Below are positions 28,563-37,677 of a DNA stretch of 56,544 bases, in pieces. The stretch comes from Desulfuromonas sp. CSMB_57 (GTDB lineage: Bacteria > Desulfobacterota > Desulfuromonadia > Desulfuromonadales > Syntrophotaleaceae). Made by a program: the position numbers and the translations under genes. Below the pieces are notes generated by a model, which was not told the origin of the DNA, did not search any database, and saw nothing but the letters and a program-made list of their open reading frames with translations. The stretch spans positions 1 through 56,544 of the forward strand of contig NZ_JAFCIY020000048.1 of the NCBI RefSeq assembly GCF_020194955.2, written 5' to 3'. Numbering within the stretch: position 1 is the first letter of the stretch; every line of letters begins with the position of its first letter.

Positions 28563-29414
28563 TCAGCCGGCTTTTCTGGCGCCGACGACCCGCGGCACGC
28601 CGGCATAATCGTTTCGGCAGAAGGGGTCCGTCAGTCCGGCGGTGGTGAGCAGATCCCGCACCGCGTCGGCCTGGCCGATACCGACCTCGAGCAACAACCA
28701 ACCGGCCGGAGCCAGGCAGTTTGGAGCCTGGGCCGCCAGCAGGCGATAACAATCGAGACCGTCGGCCCCGCCGCACAGGGCCAGCCGTGGCTCGAAATCC
28801 CGCACCTCGGGCATCAGGCCGGCCAGGTCGGCCGCCGGGATGTAGGGCGGATTGGACACGATCAAATCAAAGGGGCCGGCCGGCAAATGGGCCAGATCCC
28901 CTTCGAGGAAACAGACCCGCTCGGCAACACCGTTGCGCCGGGCGTTTTCTCCGGCCACGGCGATGGCGGCGGACGAAATGTCCAGGGCCTCGATGCGGGC
29001 CCTTGGCAATTCATGGGCCAGGGTCACGGCAATGGCGCCGCTGCCGGTGCCGACATCGAGAATACGTTCCGCCGCGGGAGCGCAACGCAACGCCTCTTCG
29101 ACCAGCACCTCGGTATCCGGGCGCGGCACCAGCACCGCCGGGTTAACGGTAAAAGGCAGGGACCAGAATTCCGTTTCGCCGAGAATGTACTGCACCGGTT
29201 CGTGCTGCGCGCGGCGCACCACCCGAGCTTTGTAGTCCGTCAACTCGGCGGCCTCCAGAGGTCGGTCGTAATTCAGATAGAGACCTACGCGATCCAGGCC
29301 CAATACGGCGCCGAGCAGCAGTTCGGCATCCCGGCGACCGCCCTCGAGACCCCGGGACAGGAAATAGTCCGCGGTCCATTGCAAAATTTTCACCACCGTC
29401 CAGGTTTCGGCCAA
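28563..29414 (-). CDS. prmC: Peptide chain release factor N5-glutamine methyltransferase
   Basis: Methylates the glutamine of the GGQ motif in release factors, including the product of the adjacent prfA. The start is a TTG at 29414 with AGGAGG 8 bases upstream, giving MAETWTVVKILQWTADYF, the characteristic N-terminus; downstream GTG starts lack a binding site. The 283-residue product has the substrate-recognition helical domain first (to about 95). The SAM-binding loop ILDVGTGSGAIAVTLA is near residue 118, and the catalytic NPPY in VSNPPYIPAADL near 185. Its start lies 2 bases after the prfA stop, so the two are translationally linked. Confidence 0.96.
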   Translation of the reverse strand: MAETWTVVKILQWTADYFLSRGLEGGRRDAELLLGAVLGLDRVGLYLNYDRPLEAAELTDYKARVVRRAQHEPVQYILGETEFWSLPFTVNPAVLVPRPDTEVLVEEALRCAPAAERILDVGTGSGAIAVTLAHELPRARIEALDISSAAIAVAGENARRNGVAERVCFLEGDLAHLPAGPFDLIVSNPPYIPAADLAGLMPEVRDFEPRLALCGGADGLDCYRLLAAQAPNCLAPAGWLLLEVGIGQADAVRDLLTTAGLTDPFCRNDYAGVPRVVGARKAG

Positions 29415-29416
29415 GC

Positions 29417-30484
29417 TCACGCCTCCTGGGCGGCCAGGGCTTCGCTCTGGAAATAGGTTGTCAGGGATTCGACCAATTCGGTCAAGTCGCCCTGCATGAT
29501 GGCGTCCAGCCGATACAGGGTCAGGCCAATGCGGTGATCGGTGCAACGCCCTTGGGGAAAGTTGTAGGTGCGAATGCGCTGGCTGCGATCGCCGCTGCCG
29601 ACCTGGCTTTTGCGGTCGGCGGCCATGCGTGCCTGCTGTTCGGCCACCAGGCTGTCGAGAATCCGCGACTGCAGAATCTTCATGGCTTTGGCCTTGTTCT
29701 TGTGCTGGGATTTTTCATCCTGGCAGGCCACCACCACCCCGGTGGGAATGTGAGTGATGCGCACCGCCGATTCGGTCTTGTTGACGTGCTGACCGCCGGC
29801 CCCGGAGGCGCGATAGACATCGATGCGCAACTCCGTCGGATCGATATTGAGGTCGACATCGTCGGCTTCCGGCAACACCGCCACGGTGCAGGCCGAGGTG
29901 TGAATCCGCCCCTGGGCTTCCGTTTCCGGAACCCGCTGGACCCGATGGGTGCCGCTTTCGTACTTGAGGCGGGAGTAGACGCGCTGGCCGCTGATCATGG
30001 CGATGGCTTCCTTGACACCACCGGCATCCGCCTCGGAAACGCTCAGGGTTTCGACCTTCCAGCCCTGGGTTTCGGCGTAGCGGCTGTACATGCGGAACAG
30101 ATCGGCGGCAAACAGGGCCGCCTCCTCGCCACCGGTGCCGGCGCGCACTTCCAGGATGACATTGCGCTCGTCGTTGGGATCCTTGGGCAGCAGCAGGACC
30201 TTAAGCTGCTGGGCCAGAGCCTCGCGGCGCTCCTCCAGCCCCGGCAGCTCCTGGCGCGCCAGGTCGCGCAACTCCGCATCGGCATCCTGCAGCAGCTCGC
30301 GGTTGCCTTCCAGATCCTCGCAAACCCGCTTGTAGGCCCGGTAGACCTCCATCAGAGCGGACAGCTCGGCGTGTTCGCGGGTCAGTTCCCGAAAGCGATC
30401 CTGGCGGCCCATGACTGTCGGATCCGAGAGCAGGCCTTCCACCTCACGAAAACGATCTTCAACTTCTTCCAGCTTGTCGAACAT
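29417..30484 (-). CDS. prfA: Peptide chain release factor 1
   Basis: Release factor recognising UAA and UAG stop codons. The 355-residue product has the N-terminal helical domain. The anticodon-mimic region lies around residues 180-190, with the peptidyl-hydrolysis motif [18 protein letters not shown] near residue 230; the Gln of GGQ is the PrmC target. The RF1-type codon-recognition sequence is consistent with [14 protein letters not shown] nearby. ATG 30484 is preceded by AGGAAAT. It lies 28 bases after thyX and 2 bases before prmC. Confidence 0.97.
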   Translation of the reverse strand: MFDKLEEVEDRFREVEGLLSDPTVMGRQDRFRELTREHAELSALMEVYRAYKRVCEDLEGNRELLQDADAELRDLARQELPGLEERREALAQQLKVLLLPKDPNDERNVILEVRAGTGGEEAALFAADLFRMYSRYAETQGWKVETLSVSEADAGGVKEAIAMISGQRVYSRLKYESGTHRVQRVPETEAQGRIHTSACTVAVLPEADDVDLNIDPTELRIDVYRASGAGGQHVNKTESAVRITHIPTGVVVACQDEKSQHKNKAKAMKILQSRILDSLVAEQQARMAADRKSQVGSGDRSQRIRTYNFPQGRCTDHRIGLTLYRLDAIMQGDLTELVESLTTYFQSEALAAQEA

Positions 30485-30512
30485 ATATTTCCTGGCAGCC
30501 TTGCAGCCGCAG

Positions 30513-31199
30513 TTACTGCGCCTCGAACTCCCGGCGCACCTCGGCCAGGGCCCCGCAACTCAGCTGGCCTTCGGGGCAGGCGCCTTCCAGACAGGCGGGC
30601 CCGGCGCCGGCGAACAGCAGGGGGGCCACCGGTTTGACCAAACGCAGCATGGCCGTGGCCAGACGGCGAATCTCCCACTGGGCCCGCCGGCAGCAGCGCA
30701 GCTGAAAAAAATGCAGCAATTCTCTGGCGTTCATGGTCATGACCAGCTTGGTCTGGGCGGCATTGGGCAGCACGAAGCGGGCATCTTCGGCGGGAATTCC
30801 GGCGGCCAGCAGCTCGCCGTATACCGCATGGATCTCAGCCAGCAGGCCCTGGTAACGCTGCAACAGAACCGGCATGGCGGCAATGGAGTCGGGGGTTACC
30901 GCCGCAAAGGGCTCCTGGTGTGACACGTAACGCTGACTCTGCTGTGAATAGGAAGCCAGCCGATGGCGCACCAGCTGGTGGGAACAGGCCCGACTGATGC
31001 CCTCGATACCAAAACTGAATGCGACGTGCTCGAGAACCGACAGGTGTCCCATTTCCCGGATCCGATCCAGCAGTCGACGCCTTTGGGCCGGTTCCTGGTC
31101 GAGCAGTTCGCGAATCGCCGCCGGCGAATAGCACAGCCGCGCCGCGGCCGCCACCAGTCGCTCGGGATCGGGCGTATATGTCAACAATTCCACCAGCAT
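30513..31199 (-). CDS. thyX: Flavin-dependent thymidylate synthase
   Basis: Makes dTMP from dUMP using FAD, NADPH and methylene-tetrahydrofolate. The 228-residue product has the ThyX signature [14 protein letters not shown] near residue 78, an early [16 protein letters not shown], and [22 protein letters not shown] near residue 145. No thyA is present here. The C-terminus has an unusual Cys cluster (residues about 204-217: [13 protein letters not shown]), commonly seen in ThyX tails of this group. ATG 31199 has AGGA upstream. It lies before prfA and downstream of the rpmE terminator, so it probably has its own promoter, unseen here, in the 100-base gap. Confidence 0.96.
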   Translation of the reverse strand: MLVELLTYTPDPERLVAAAARLCYSPAAIRELLDQEPAQRRRLLDRIREMGHLSVLEHVAFSFGIEGISRACSHQLVRHRLASYSQQSQRYVSHQEPFAAVTPDSIAAMPVLLQRYQGLLAEIHAVYGELLAAGIPAEDARFVLPNAAQTKLVMTMNARELLHFFQLRCCRRAQWEIRRLATAMLRLVKPVAPLLFAGAGPACLEGACPEGQLSCGALAEVRREFEAQ

Positions 31200-31263
31200 G
31201 ACGGCATCCTGCCAGGGGGTGCCCGCCGCCTCTTGGGACAGCGCCCACCCTTAGAACGCGAGC

Positions 31264-31292
31264 AGGCAGAGACGCCTCGGGCGACTCTGCCT
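31264..31292. other. Strong hairpin upstream of thyX
   Basis: AGGCAGAGACGCC pairs with GGCGACTCTGCCT (12 of 13 pairs) around a TCG loop. No T run follows in either direction. It lies between the rpmE terminator and thyX and may be a processing or leader element, or a spent terminator. Confidence 0.45.
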
Positions 31293-31298
31293 TGTTCG

Positions 31299-31327
31299 GA
31301 AAAAAGAAAACGGCCCCGGAGGGCCGT
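31299..31327 (-). terminator. Terminator after rpmE
   Basis: On the minus strand ACGGCCC-TCCG-GGGCCGT forms a 7-bp stem followed by TTTCTTTTTT. It starts about 10 bases past the rpmE stop codon and closes the rho-rpmE unit. Confidence 0.9.
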
Positions 31328-31336
31328 CTCCGGCAG

Positions 31337-31543
31337 TTACTTGCCTTGACCGTATTTTTTCCGGAACCGCTCGATGCGGCCTTCCGTATCCAGCAGCTTC
31401 TGCTTGCCGGTAAAGAACGGATGGCACTCGGAACAGACCTCGGTCTGAATGTCCTGTCCCCGGGTGGAGCGGGTTTCAAACTCGTTGCCGCAGTGACACT
31501 TGACGGTGACCGTCTCGTACTTGGGATGGATTCCTTCTTTCAT
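31337..31543 (-). CDS. rpmE: 50S ribosomal protein L31
   Basis: A 68-residue large-subunit ribosomal protein of the zinc-containing L31 type. It begins [20 protein letters not shown] and carries Cys at about positions 16, 18, 37 and 40 (CHC and CSEC), the zinc ligands that distinguish it from the zinc-free paralogue. [23 protein letters not shown] is the expected tail in pattern. AAGGAG precedes the ATG. It follows rho by 123 bases and ends in a strong terminator; rho-rpmE order is common. Confidence 0.97.
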   Translation of the reverse strand: MKEGIHPKYETVTVKCHCGNEFETRSTRGQDIQTEVCSECHPFFTGKQKLLDTEGRIERFRKKYGQGK

Positions 31544-31666
31544 GAGCGCATCTCCTTGGATCCCTGGCAGGTACAGGGTGGTTGCACAAACACAGGCAAA
31601 GCGTACCTTGTAACATTTCCGGAACCGGAAAACAAGGATTTTTCACCGTCCGTCGGCCATCGGCGG

Positions 31667-32914
31667 CTACTGGTTCATGGAATCGAAAAATTCCTGATTG
31701 GTTTTGGTGGCCCCCAGTTTTTCGAGGAGGAATTCCATGCTGTCCACCACGTTCATGGTCGAGAGAACCTTGCGCAGCAGCCAGAGTCGCTGCAGTTGCA
31801 CCGGCGTGACCAACAGCTCTTCGCGGCGGGTACCCGACTTGTTGATGTCGATGGCCGGGAAAGTGCGTTTGTCGACCAGGCGCCGATCCAGCAATGCCTC
31901 CATGTTGCCGGTACCCTTGAATTCCTCGAAAATCACCTCGTCCATCTTGCTGCCCGTATCGACCAGGGCGGTGGCGATGATGGTCAGGCTGCCCCCCTCC
32001 TCGATGTTGCGGGCGGCACCGAAAAAGCGCTTGGGCTTGTGCAGGGCATTGGAGTCGACGCCACCGGAGAGGATCTTGCCGCTGGGCGGAACCACGGTGT
32101 TGTAGGCGCGGGCCAGGCGGGTGATGGAATCGAGCAGAATGACCACGTCCCGCTTGTGCTCCACCAGCCGGCGGGCCTTTTCGATAACCATCTCGGCGAC
32201 CTGAACGTGACGGGTGGCCGGCTCGTCGAAGGTCGAGGAAATGACCTCGCCCTTGACGGAGCGCTGCATGTCCGTCACTTCCTCCGGTCGCTCGTCGATG
32301 AGCAACACGATGAGATAGACCTCGGGATGATTGACGGCGATGGAGTTGGCGATATTCTGCAGCAGCAGGGTCTTGCCGGTGCGCGGCGGCGCCACGATCA
32401 GGCCGCGTTGGCCCTTGCCGAGGGGAGTGACCAAATCCATGACCCGCATGGGCAGGTTGTCCGGGGCGGTTTCGAGAATGAGTCGTTCTTCGGGATAGAG
32501 GGGGGTCAGGTTGTCGAACAGGGTCTTGTCGCGCGCCACGGCGGGATTTTCGAAATTGACCTCGGAGACCTTCAGCAGCGCGAAGTAGCGTTCCCCTTCC
32601 TTTGGCGGCCGAATCTGTCCGGAAACGGTATCGCCGGTACGCAGATTGAAGCGCCGAATCTGCGAGGGCGAAACGTAGATATCGTCCGGACCGGGGAGAT
32701 AGTTGGCATCCGGCGCCCGCAGGAAGCCAAAGCCGTCGGGCAGGATTTCCAGCACCCCTTCACCGAAAATGGCGCCGTTTTTTTCCGCCGTCGCATTCAG
32801 AATGGCGAAAATCAGGTCCTGCTTGCGCATCCCTGCCGCGCCATCCAGTTTCAAATCCTTGGCAATCCCCGCCAAATCAGTAATCTTTTTTTCCTTGAGT
32901 TCCTTCAGATTCAT
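31667..32914 (-). CDS. rho: Transcription termination factor Rho
   Basis: Hexameric RNA helicase for factor-dependent termination. I take ATG 32914 (GAGGAG upstream), giving [21 protein letters not shown] in pattern and 415 residues, the usual length. Residues 1-45 are the helical N-terminus. Residues 48-120 are the RNA-binding cold-shock-like domain ([22 protein letters not shown]). The ATPase follows, with Walker [14 protein letters not shown] near 175 and [16 protein letters not shown] near 255. The secondary RNA site has [13 protein letters not shown] near 345. A promoter about 320 bases upstream suggests a long leader, compatible with rho autoregulation known in other bacteria. Confidence 0.97.
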   Translation of the reverse strand: MNLKELKEKKITDLAGIAKDLKLDGAAGMRKQDLIFAILNATAEKNGAIFGEGVLEILPDGFGFLRAPDANYLPGPDDIYVSPSQIRRFNLRTGDTVSGQIRPPKEGERYFALLKVSEVNFENPAVARDKTLFDNLTPLYPEERLILETAPDNLPMRVMDLVTPLGKGQRGLIVAPPRTGKTLLLQNIANSIAVNHPEVYLIVLLIDERPEEVTDMQRSVKGEVISSTFDEPATRHVQVAEMVIEKARRLVEHKRDVVILLDSITRLARAYNTVVPPSGKILSGGVDSNALHKPKRFFGAARNIEEGGSLTIIATALVDTGSKMDEVIFEEFKGTGNMEALLDRRLVDKRTFPAIDINKSGTRREELLVTPVQLQRLWLLRKVLSTMNVVDSMEFLLEKLGATKTNQEFFDSMNQ

Positions 32915-33445
32915 GCTTTCTCCTCGGCCGGATTTGCCGCCCGCAACAGACATTCCCCGACCGCGGCAGGCCTTGCCATGGAGGGCAACCGGACCGCTGC
33001 CCGATGATCGCTGTTATGCTTTACGAATATTGTGGATGTGAATTTTCGCTGGTCCTGGAAGAATTAATAATATGTTGAAATTGGCAGGGTATTTTCCTTA
33101 TGGCGCCATCGCGTCATGCATTGGCAGCGGGTATCAGATCGGTCCGTCAATCGCCCATGGCTTCGCGTTGTGGTATGGAATGAATTTCCGAAAGGAGTTT
33201 TCTGGGACTGCTGGCCGAAGGCATTTTGAATATCGATTTTTTCTACCCTTTTTAGTCGGCCATGTCAAATAATAATTTGCCTCACAACAAAACATTAAGC
33301 CGGTTTTAGACATTTTTCAATCCCTGGCCGGCGGCCATAGTGAACCGGCCGGCCGGGGAATGTGCACGTCTGTTCAAAGCCTGTCAAACAAGGCGGCTAT
33401 TCAAGCCGTCCTGAAACAGCAACTCGCGCCACCCCCCGTCGAGGG
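32915..33445. other. Long intergenic region upstream of rho
   Basis: About 530 bases of lower GC with no supported gene. On the minus strand it contains a good promoter (33240-33268) and then a leader of about 320 bases running to rho. Towards the lipoprotein side, 33319-33359 contains imperfect GGCCGG-rich inverted repeats that may end the lipoprotein transcript. A plus-strand frame at 33072-33272 lacks any recognisable motif and I do not count it. Confidence 0.5.
33240..33268 (-). promoter_or_regulatory. Sigma-70 promoter for rho
   Basis: On the minus strand TTGACA (33263-33268), 17-base spacer, TAGAAA (33240-33245). Transcription would start near 33233, leaving a leader of about 320 bases before the rho start codon. 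Confidence 0.6.
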
Positions 33446-34246
33446 CTAGGGCGCCGCGGCGGGCGCGGGCGCGAAAGGATTGAGCAGGCCGGGCCGCAAC
33501 GCGGAGGACAGATCGGAAAACAACCGATGATAGGGATCCGGCAGACGGCTGCGCCCCAGCAGGTTCCGCCCGGGTTCGGTCAGGGTCCGTTCCAGTCCCT
33601 CCGGGAGCAGGAATTTGGTGGACACCTTGTCGGTCCGGTTGTGGGCCGCCTCGTCGAAATCGGCATATTGCAGGTTCAAAAAGGCCTTGTTCACGGGGCT
33701 GCGCCATTCCCAGGCCGTTTCTCCGGAAGGCAACAGCACGGCGGCGTAGGCCATGATCACATTGAAGCTGTCATCCAGATATTTCAGTCGGGTCCGGTCC
33801 CATTGCCGCTCGTTGCGCACCGCACCGTGGAGCACCACCACCAGCAGTCCGTCGGCCATATTGACGCGGGTCAATTCGGCCACCGCCTCCCGGTGAAAGC
33901 GATAACGAAAGCCGCCATCCGTATCGGCCAGGGGAATCCGTGCGGCAGCCAACTGTTCCAGCAAACGCTCCGGCTGCCCGGCAACTTCCCGCACATCGAA
34001 ATAGGCTCGTTTTTCCTGCAAGGCCGTGACCAGCTCCGGGGTACGCCCGACATTGGCGTTGCGCAGCAGTTCCATGACCTGCGCCCGCTGCGGGTGATTG
34101 ACCACCGAGCCGCCGTCGACCATCAACGGCACCACGGCCAGGGTTCGGACCCGTTCCCGGTACTCCTGTCGCGTAACCTTGTAGCTTCCACCGCCACAAC
34201 CGACCAGCACAACCATTGCCAGCAGACCCGATAACCATCGCTTCAT
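33446..34246 (-). CDS. Predicted lipoprotein of unknown function
   Basis: A 266-residue lipoprotein. The signal peptide MKRWLSGLLAMVVLVGC ends in a clear lipobox, with GGG after the Cys. GGGAGG lies 8 bases before the ATG. The mature domain begins with RVRTLAVVPLMVDGGSVV, a pattern of envelope lipoproteins that resemble nucleotide-binding or TolB-like N-terminal folds. It continues through conserved-looking charged segments to an Ala/Pro-rich tail. I do not recognise the family. It is followed after 77 bases by nothing co-directional; the MFS transporter gene lies 77 bases upstream on the same strand, so the two may be cotranscribed. Confidence 0.8.
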   Translation of the reverse strand: MKRWLSGLLAMVVLVGCGGGSYKVTRQEYRERVRTLAVVPLMVDGGSVVNHPQRAQVMELLRNANVGRTPELVTALQEKRAYFDVREVAGQPERLLEQLAAARIPLADTDGGFRYRFHREAVAELTRVNMADGLLVVVLHGAVRNERQWDRTRLKYLDDSFNVIMAYAAVLLPSGETAWEWRSPVNKAFLNLQYADFDEAAHNRTDKVSTKFLLPEGLERTLTEPGRNLLGRSRLPDPYHRLFSDLSSALRPGLLNPFAPAPAAAP

Positions 34247-34323
34247 GGTAAAACCTCCCGATTGGGGTTACGTTGGGAAAACCGGGTCCGTTTCGACCCG
34301 GCCGCCCATCGAATTCCGGTTTC

Positions 34324-35586
34324 CTATTCCTCGTGCATTACCGCGTGAGGGGGCGAGTCGGGGCTTGTATCCCGGCAGCGCCAATACCAGATCCAGGCCA
34401 AACCGAGCCCCACCAGGGGCATAGCGAAGGCGGCCCGGAACGCCTCGGCCGGTGTGGCGCCGGAAGCCTGGCGGAAGGCCAGGATCAGGCCCATGCTCTG
34501 CTGCATCAGCGCAGCGCCCAGCACCACAAAAAAGTTCATGGCCGTCATGGCAGTGGCCGCCATATCCGCCGGAAACAGCTCTTTGACCTGCGCGAACAGC
34601 ACCGGTCCCGTCGCCACACACAGACCGAAAACCAGGAAAAACAACGGTCGGCAAAAGTCCGGCAGGTGCGTCAAGGGTCCCAGCAGCAGCGCCAGACACA
34701 GGGTCAGACCGCCCTGCCCGAGCATCACCAAGCGTTTGCGGGACCGCCAAATCCGGTCGGAAAGACGCCCTGCCAGGGGGCTGCCGATGATAAAGCCGAC
34801 CGCGGTCATCAACAGCAGTCGCGCTGCGGAATCGCGTTCCAGGCCAAGGACCGTCCGCAGATAGGGACCGCCCCAGAGCCCCTGCATGCCCATATAACCG
34901 CCATACCAGAAGAAAGCCAGCACGGCGACCCGCCAGAAATCCGCCCGTCGGTAAAGCCGACGCCAATTGCGCCATATTGCGCCAAGGTCGGATTGCGGAC
35001 GCTTGGGTGCCAGCGGCCCGTCACGCACCACCCACAGGACGAGAGCCCCGCCGACCGCCGAAAGCAGCGCGCAACCGACAAACACGGTCCGCCATCCGAA
35101 GTGACCCGAAAGCCAGGCCAGGGGCGCGGTGGCCAACAGATTGCCGGTGTTGCCCAGAGCCACCTGCAGCCCGACCAGGGTGGCGAAGGTCCGGGCGGAG
35201 AACCAGGTGGTGTAGACCTTCAGGGAGCCCATCAGAACGCCGGCGGTTCCGACCCCGATGAGGATTCGTCCCGCCAGGGCCGGGCCATGCTCCGTCGCGC
35301 CGGCAAACAGCAGCGCCCCCGCAGCGGTGACGAAACCCAGAACCCCGATGACCCGCCCGCCTTCGAAGCGGTCCAGCAATGGCCCCAAGGGCCATTGCGC
35401 CAAGGCAAAGGCATAGAACAAGCCCGCTGACAGACTGCCCAACTGCGAGGCGCTCAGACCGAGATCGACGCGCAACTCCTGGGCGATAACGGCCGTTGAT
35501 ACGCGATAAAAATAGGCCAGCAGATAGACGCCGGTCAAGATCAGAAAGAAGCGCCATTTGCTCTCTTTAAAAGCCACTTTCGACAA
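34324..35586 (-). CDS. MFS transporter
   Basis: A 420-residue major facilitator superfamily permease with twelve predicted membrane helices in two bundles of six. The loop between helices 2 and 3 has the MFS signature-like GPLLDRFEGGRVIG. The equivalent in the second half is GSPLAGRLSDRIWRSRK. YFYRVSTAVIAQELR after helix 1 recalls permeases of organic acids, but the substrate cannot be assigned. The start is uncertain: TTG 35586 has only a weak GACGGG before it. The gene is divergent from the outer-membrane protein gene and lies upstream of the lipoprotein gene. Confidence 0.85.
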   Translation of the reverse strand: MSKVAFKESKWRFFLILTGVYLLAYFYRVSTAVIAQELRVDLGLSASQLGSLSAGLFYAFALAQWPLGPLLDRFEGGRVIGVLGFVTAAGALLFAGATEHGPALAGRILIGVGTAGVLMGSLKVYTTWFSARTFATLVGLQVALGNTGNLLATAPLAWLSGHFGWRTVFVGCALLSAVGGALVLWVVRDGPLAPKRPQSDLGAIWRNWRRLYRRADFWRVAVLAFFWYGGYMGMQGLWGGPYLRTVLGLERDSAARLLLMTAVGFIIGSPLAGRLSDRIWRSRKRLVMLGQGGLTLCLALLLGPLTHLPDFCRPLFFLVFGLCVATGPVLFAQVKELFPADMAATAMTAMNFFVVLGAALMQQSMGLILAFRQASGATPAEAFRAAFAMPLVGLGLAWIWYWRCRDTSPDSPPHAVMHEE

Positions 35587-35623
35587 CCCGTCGGCGACCA
35601 GCCAGGCAATGGTGCCTGCAGAG

Positions 35624-35652
35624 TTGACAGACCCTTATTGAGGGTTTAACAT
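35624..35652 (+). promoter_or_regulatory. Sigma-70 promoter for the outer-membrane protein
   Basis: TTGACA (35624-35629), 17-base spacer, TAACAT (35647-35652), with transcription expected near 35659 and a 65-base leader ahead of an AAGGAGG ribosome binding site. Confidence 0.7.
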
Positions 35653-35723
35653 TCAAAGTCAAATTTCCCCCATTTCGCCTTTATCACAATTGATTTGTCC
35701 ATTCTTTCAAGGAGGTAAATTTC

Positions 35724-36539
35724 ATGAATTTCCGCTCTGCCAAAGGCCTCACGGCCTGCCTGATCTTGGCCGGCATACTGCTGGCGGGAACCGCCCAGGC
35801 CGCCATCCTGGAACCGACCGGACTGCAGGATGGCCAGTTGCTGCCCAAAAACAGCGCCGAGTTGCGCGTCGGCTTTTCCTATGCGGATGGCCTGCACAAC
35901 CAGTTTCAACGCGAAAACCGCAACCGTCGCCTGATGGAGGTGCCCTCTCTGACTCTTAACCTGGGCCTGGGCGAACGTGTGGAGGGGCAAATCCTTTACA
36001 GCTACCTGCACCTTCGCGAAGACGGCCAAGGCGATAAATGGGGCAGCGGGGACGTGACCCTCGGCCTTAAGGTGCGCCTCCTGCGCGAAGGACTGCACCT
36101 GCCGGCGGTGGCCCTGCGCCTGGCCACCAAACTGCCCAATGCCGACGAGGAGAAAGATTTCGGTACCGATGAAGCGGATATCTATATCGAACTGCTGACC
36201 ACCCGCAACTTCCAGAATTTTTCCCTCTACGCCAACCTCGGCGTGGCCATTCTCGGCGACCCCCGCCCCGGCTTCAGCGGCCAGGACGACCTGTTCAAAT
36301 TCGGCTTCGGCGTGCGTGTGCCCCTGGCGGCCGAGCGCGTCGATGCCCTGGTCTCCATCGAAGGCATGGAAGGCGGTGAATCCATCAATCGTCGTGGTGC
36401 CTTGCGGGCCGGCGTCCAAACCTACCTGGGCCGATTCATCTGGGATCTGGGCGGCTCGGTCGGATACAAGAGCAAGAGCGAGGACTGGAGCGTTCGCACC
36501 GGTCTGACCACCCGATTCTCCCTGCCCGGCGGCTGGTAG
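35724..36539 (+). CDS. Outer-membrane beta-barrel protein
   Basis: A 271-residue exported protein. The Sec signal peptide ends AGTAQA around residue 26. The mature part alternates hydrophobic and polar residues in strand-length blocks (LTLNLGLGERVEGQILYSYL, FSLYANLGVAIL, LFKFGFGVRVPL), each followed by a charged turn. GSGDVTLGLKVRLL resembles the motif in the MetA-pathway / putative outer-membrane transporter family. It ends in Trp rather than the more common Phe. AAGGAGG precedes the ATG. It has its own promoter and a strong inverted repeat after it. Substrate unknown. Confidence 0.85.
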   Translation: MNFRSAKGLTACLILAGILLAGTAQAAILEPTGLQDGQLLPKNSAELRVGFSYADGLHNQFQRENRNRRLMEVPSLTLNLGLGERVEGQILYSYLHLREDGQGDKWGSGDVTLGLKVRLLREGLHLPAVALRLATKLPNADEEKDFGTDEADIYIELLTTRNFQNFSLYANLGVAILGDPRPGFSGQDDLFKFGFGVRVPLAAERVDALVSIEGMEGGESINRRGALRAGVQTYLGRFIWDLGGSVGYKSKSEDWSVRTGLTTRFSLPGGW

Positions 36540-36551
36540 GCGGATTCAGCG

Positions 36552-36587
36552 GGCCGGGTAAAGGCCTCTAGGCGCCTTTACCCGGCC
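36552..36587. terminator. Inverted repeat between convergent genes
   Basis: A 14-bp perfect stem, GGCCGGGTAAAGGC with its complement, around an 8-base loop. It lies 13 bases after the outer-membrane protein stop and covers the stop codon of convergent gluQRS. No T run follows, so it is a hairpin barrier more than a classical terminator. Confidence 0.6.
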
Positions 36588-37492
36588 GGCGCCGACCTTG
36601 CCGGTATGCGTTCGGCCCTGAAGCAGCTCAAGGCCCATGCGAGCAGTTCCGGGGCCGGCGCTCCGTACAACTCCTCCGGCACCCCCTGCCCCAGAAAGTG
36701 CAGGGCGCGCCATAGCAACTCTCCCGGTTCCAGACTCTCCGGCACCGCCAGGGCGCCATGACGCTTGCTGACTTTGGTGCCGTCCGGGCCCAGAGCAAGG
36801 GGCAGATGCAGATATTGCGGCGCCGGATAGCCCAGACATTGCTGTAAATACAGCTGTCGAGGGGTAGATGCCAGCAGGTCCTGGCCGCGCACGACCTGGG
36901 TGATGCCGCTTGCCGCATCATCCACCACCACGGCCAACTGGTAGGCGAACAAGCCATCCGCCCGGCGCAACACAAAATCCCCGACTTCAACGGCCAGGTT
37001 TTGCCGCTGCCTTCCCCAGACCGGATCGTCGAACTCGATCAGTCGGTCAGGCACCCTGAGCCGCCAGGCTCGGGCCGGCCGCCCCCCCGGCACCCCTTGG
37101 CGACAGGTGCCGGGATAAACCGGCCCCTCCTCGCCGACATGGGGGGCACTGGCCAGGACCTCTTTACGCGAACAACCGCAGGCAAACAGCCGGCCCTGCC
37201 CCGCCAGGCGGTTCAGGGCCGCCTCGTAGTGCTCCCGGCGGCGACTTTGCCTCCAGACGGGCCCGTCCCAGGTGAGGCCGAACCGCTCCAGGGTGCGCAA
37301 AATATCCTCCGCCGCACCGGCCACCACCCGGGGCGTATCCAAGTCCTCGATACGTACCAGCCAGCGCCCTCCGGCACACCGCGCCAGGCAAAAACTGCCC
37401 ACTGCCGCCACCAGGGAACCGAAATGCAACGGCCCCGTCGGACTTGGAGCAAAGCGTCCCACCGGGACGGCTGCGCATGTGCCCTCTGCCAC
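36578..37492 (-). CDS. gluQRS: Glutamyl-queuosine tRNA(Asp) synthetase
   Basis: Attaches glutamate to queuosine at the wobble base of tRNA(Asp). The 304-residue product is a truncated glutamyl-tRNA synthetase: it has the catalytic domain only. The class I HIGH-equivalent is GRFAPSPTGPLHFGSL at the start and the KMSKS-equivalent is TKVSKRHGAL near residue 235. The zinc site characteristic of GluQRS is seen as CGCSRKE and YPGTCR around residues 105-130. The start is a GTG at 37492 with GGAGGAGGG upstream. It is divergent from the Rrf2 regulator. Confidence 0.95.
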   Translation of the reverse strand: MAEGTCAAVPVGRFAPSPTGPLHFGSLVAAVGSFCLARCAGGRWLVRIEDLDTPRVVAGAAEDILRTLERFGLTWDGPVWRQSRRREHYEAALNRLAGQGRLFACGCSRKEVLASAPHVGEEGPVYPGTCRQGVPGGRPARAWRLRVPDRLIEFDDPVWGRQRQNLAVEVGDFVLRRADGLFAYQLAVVVDDAASGITQVVRGQDLLASTPRQLYLQQCLGYPAPQYLHLPLALGPDGTKVSKRHGALAVPESLEPGELLWRALHFLGQGVPEELYGAPAPELLAWALSCFRAERIPARSAPAG

Positions 37493-37613
37493 GTTACCCT
37501 CCTCCTTGCCTGATTGACGATAATGCGGCGCTCCGCCCCTCTCTGTCAAGCATGCCGCAGGGAATGCCCGGCACCCTGCCCCACCGATGGCAACGCTGCC
37601 GCCGTACGGGTTC

Positions 37614-37642
37614 TTGACAAAAGGCGTCCCCCCGGGTAATGA
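37614..37642 (+). promoter_or_regulatory. Sigma-70 promoter for the Rrf2 regulator
   Basis: TTGACA (37614-37619), 17-base spacer, TAATGA (37637-37642). The expected start of transcription near 37649 supports the TTG start codon at 37678 and excludes the ATG at 37639, which overlaps the -10 box. Confidence 0.75.
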
Positions 37643-37677
37643 TAACCGGACAAGTAATCAATAATGGAGGCTGCCCC

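Noticed and set aside
33072-33272. 66-residue plus-strand frame in the rho upstream gap
   Set aside because: No homology-like motif, no ribosome binding site of note, and it overlaps the promoter of rho on the other strand.
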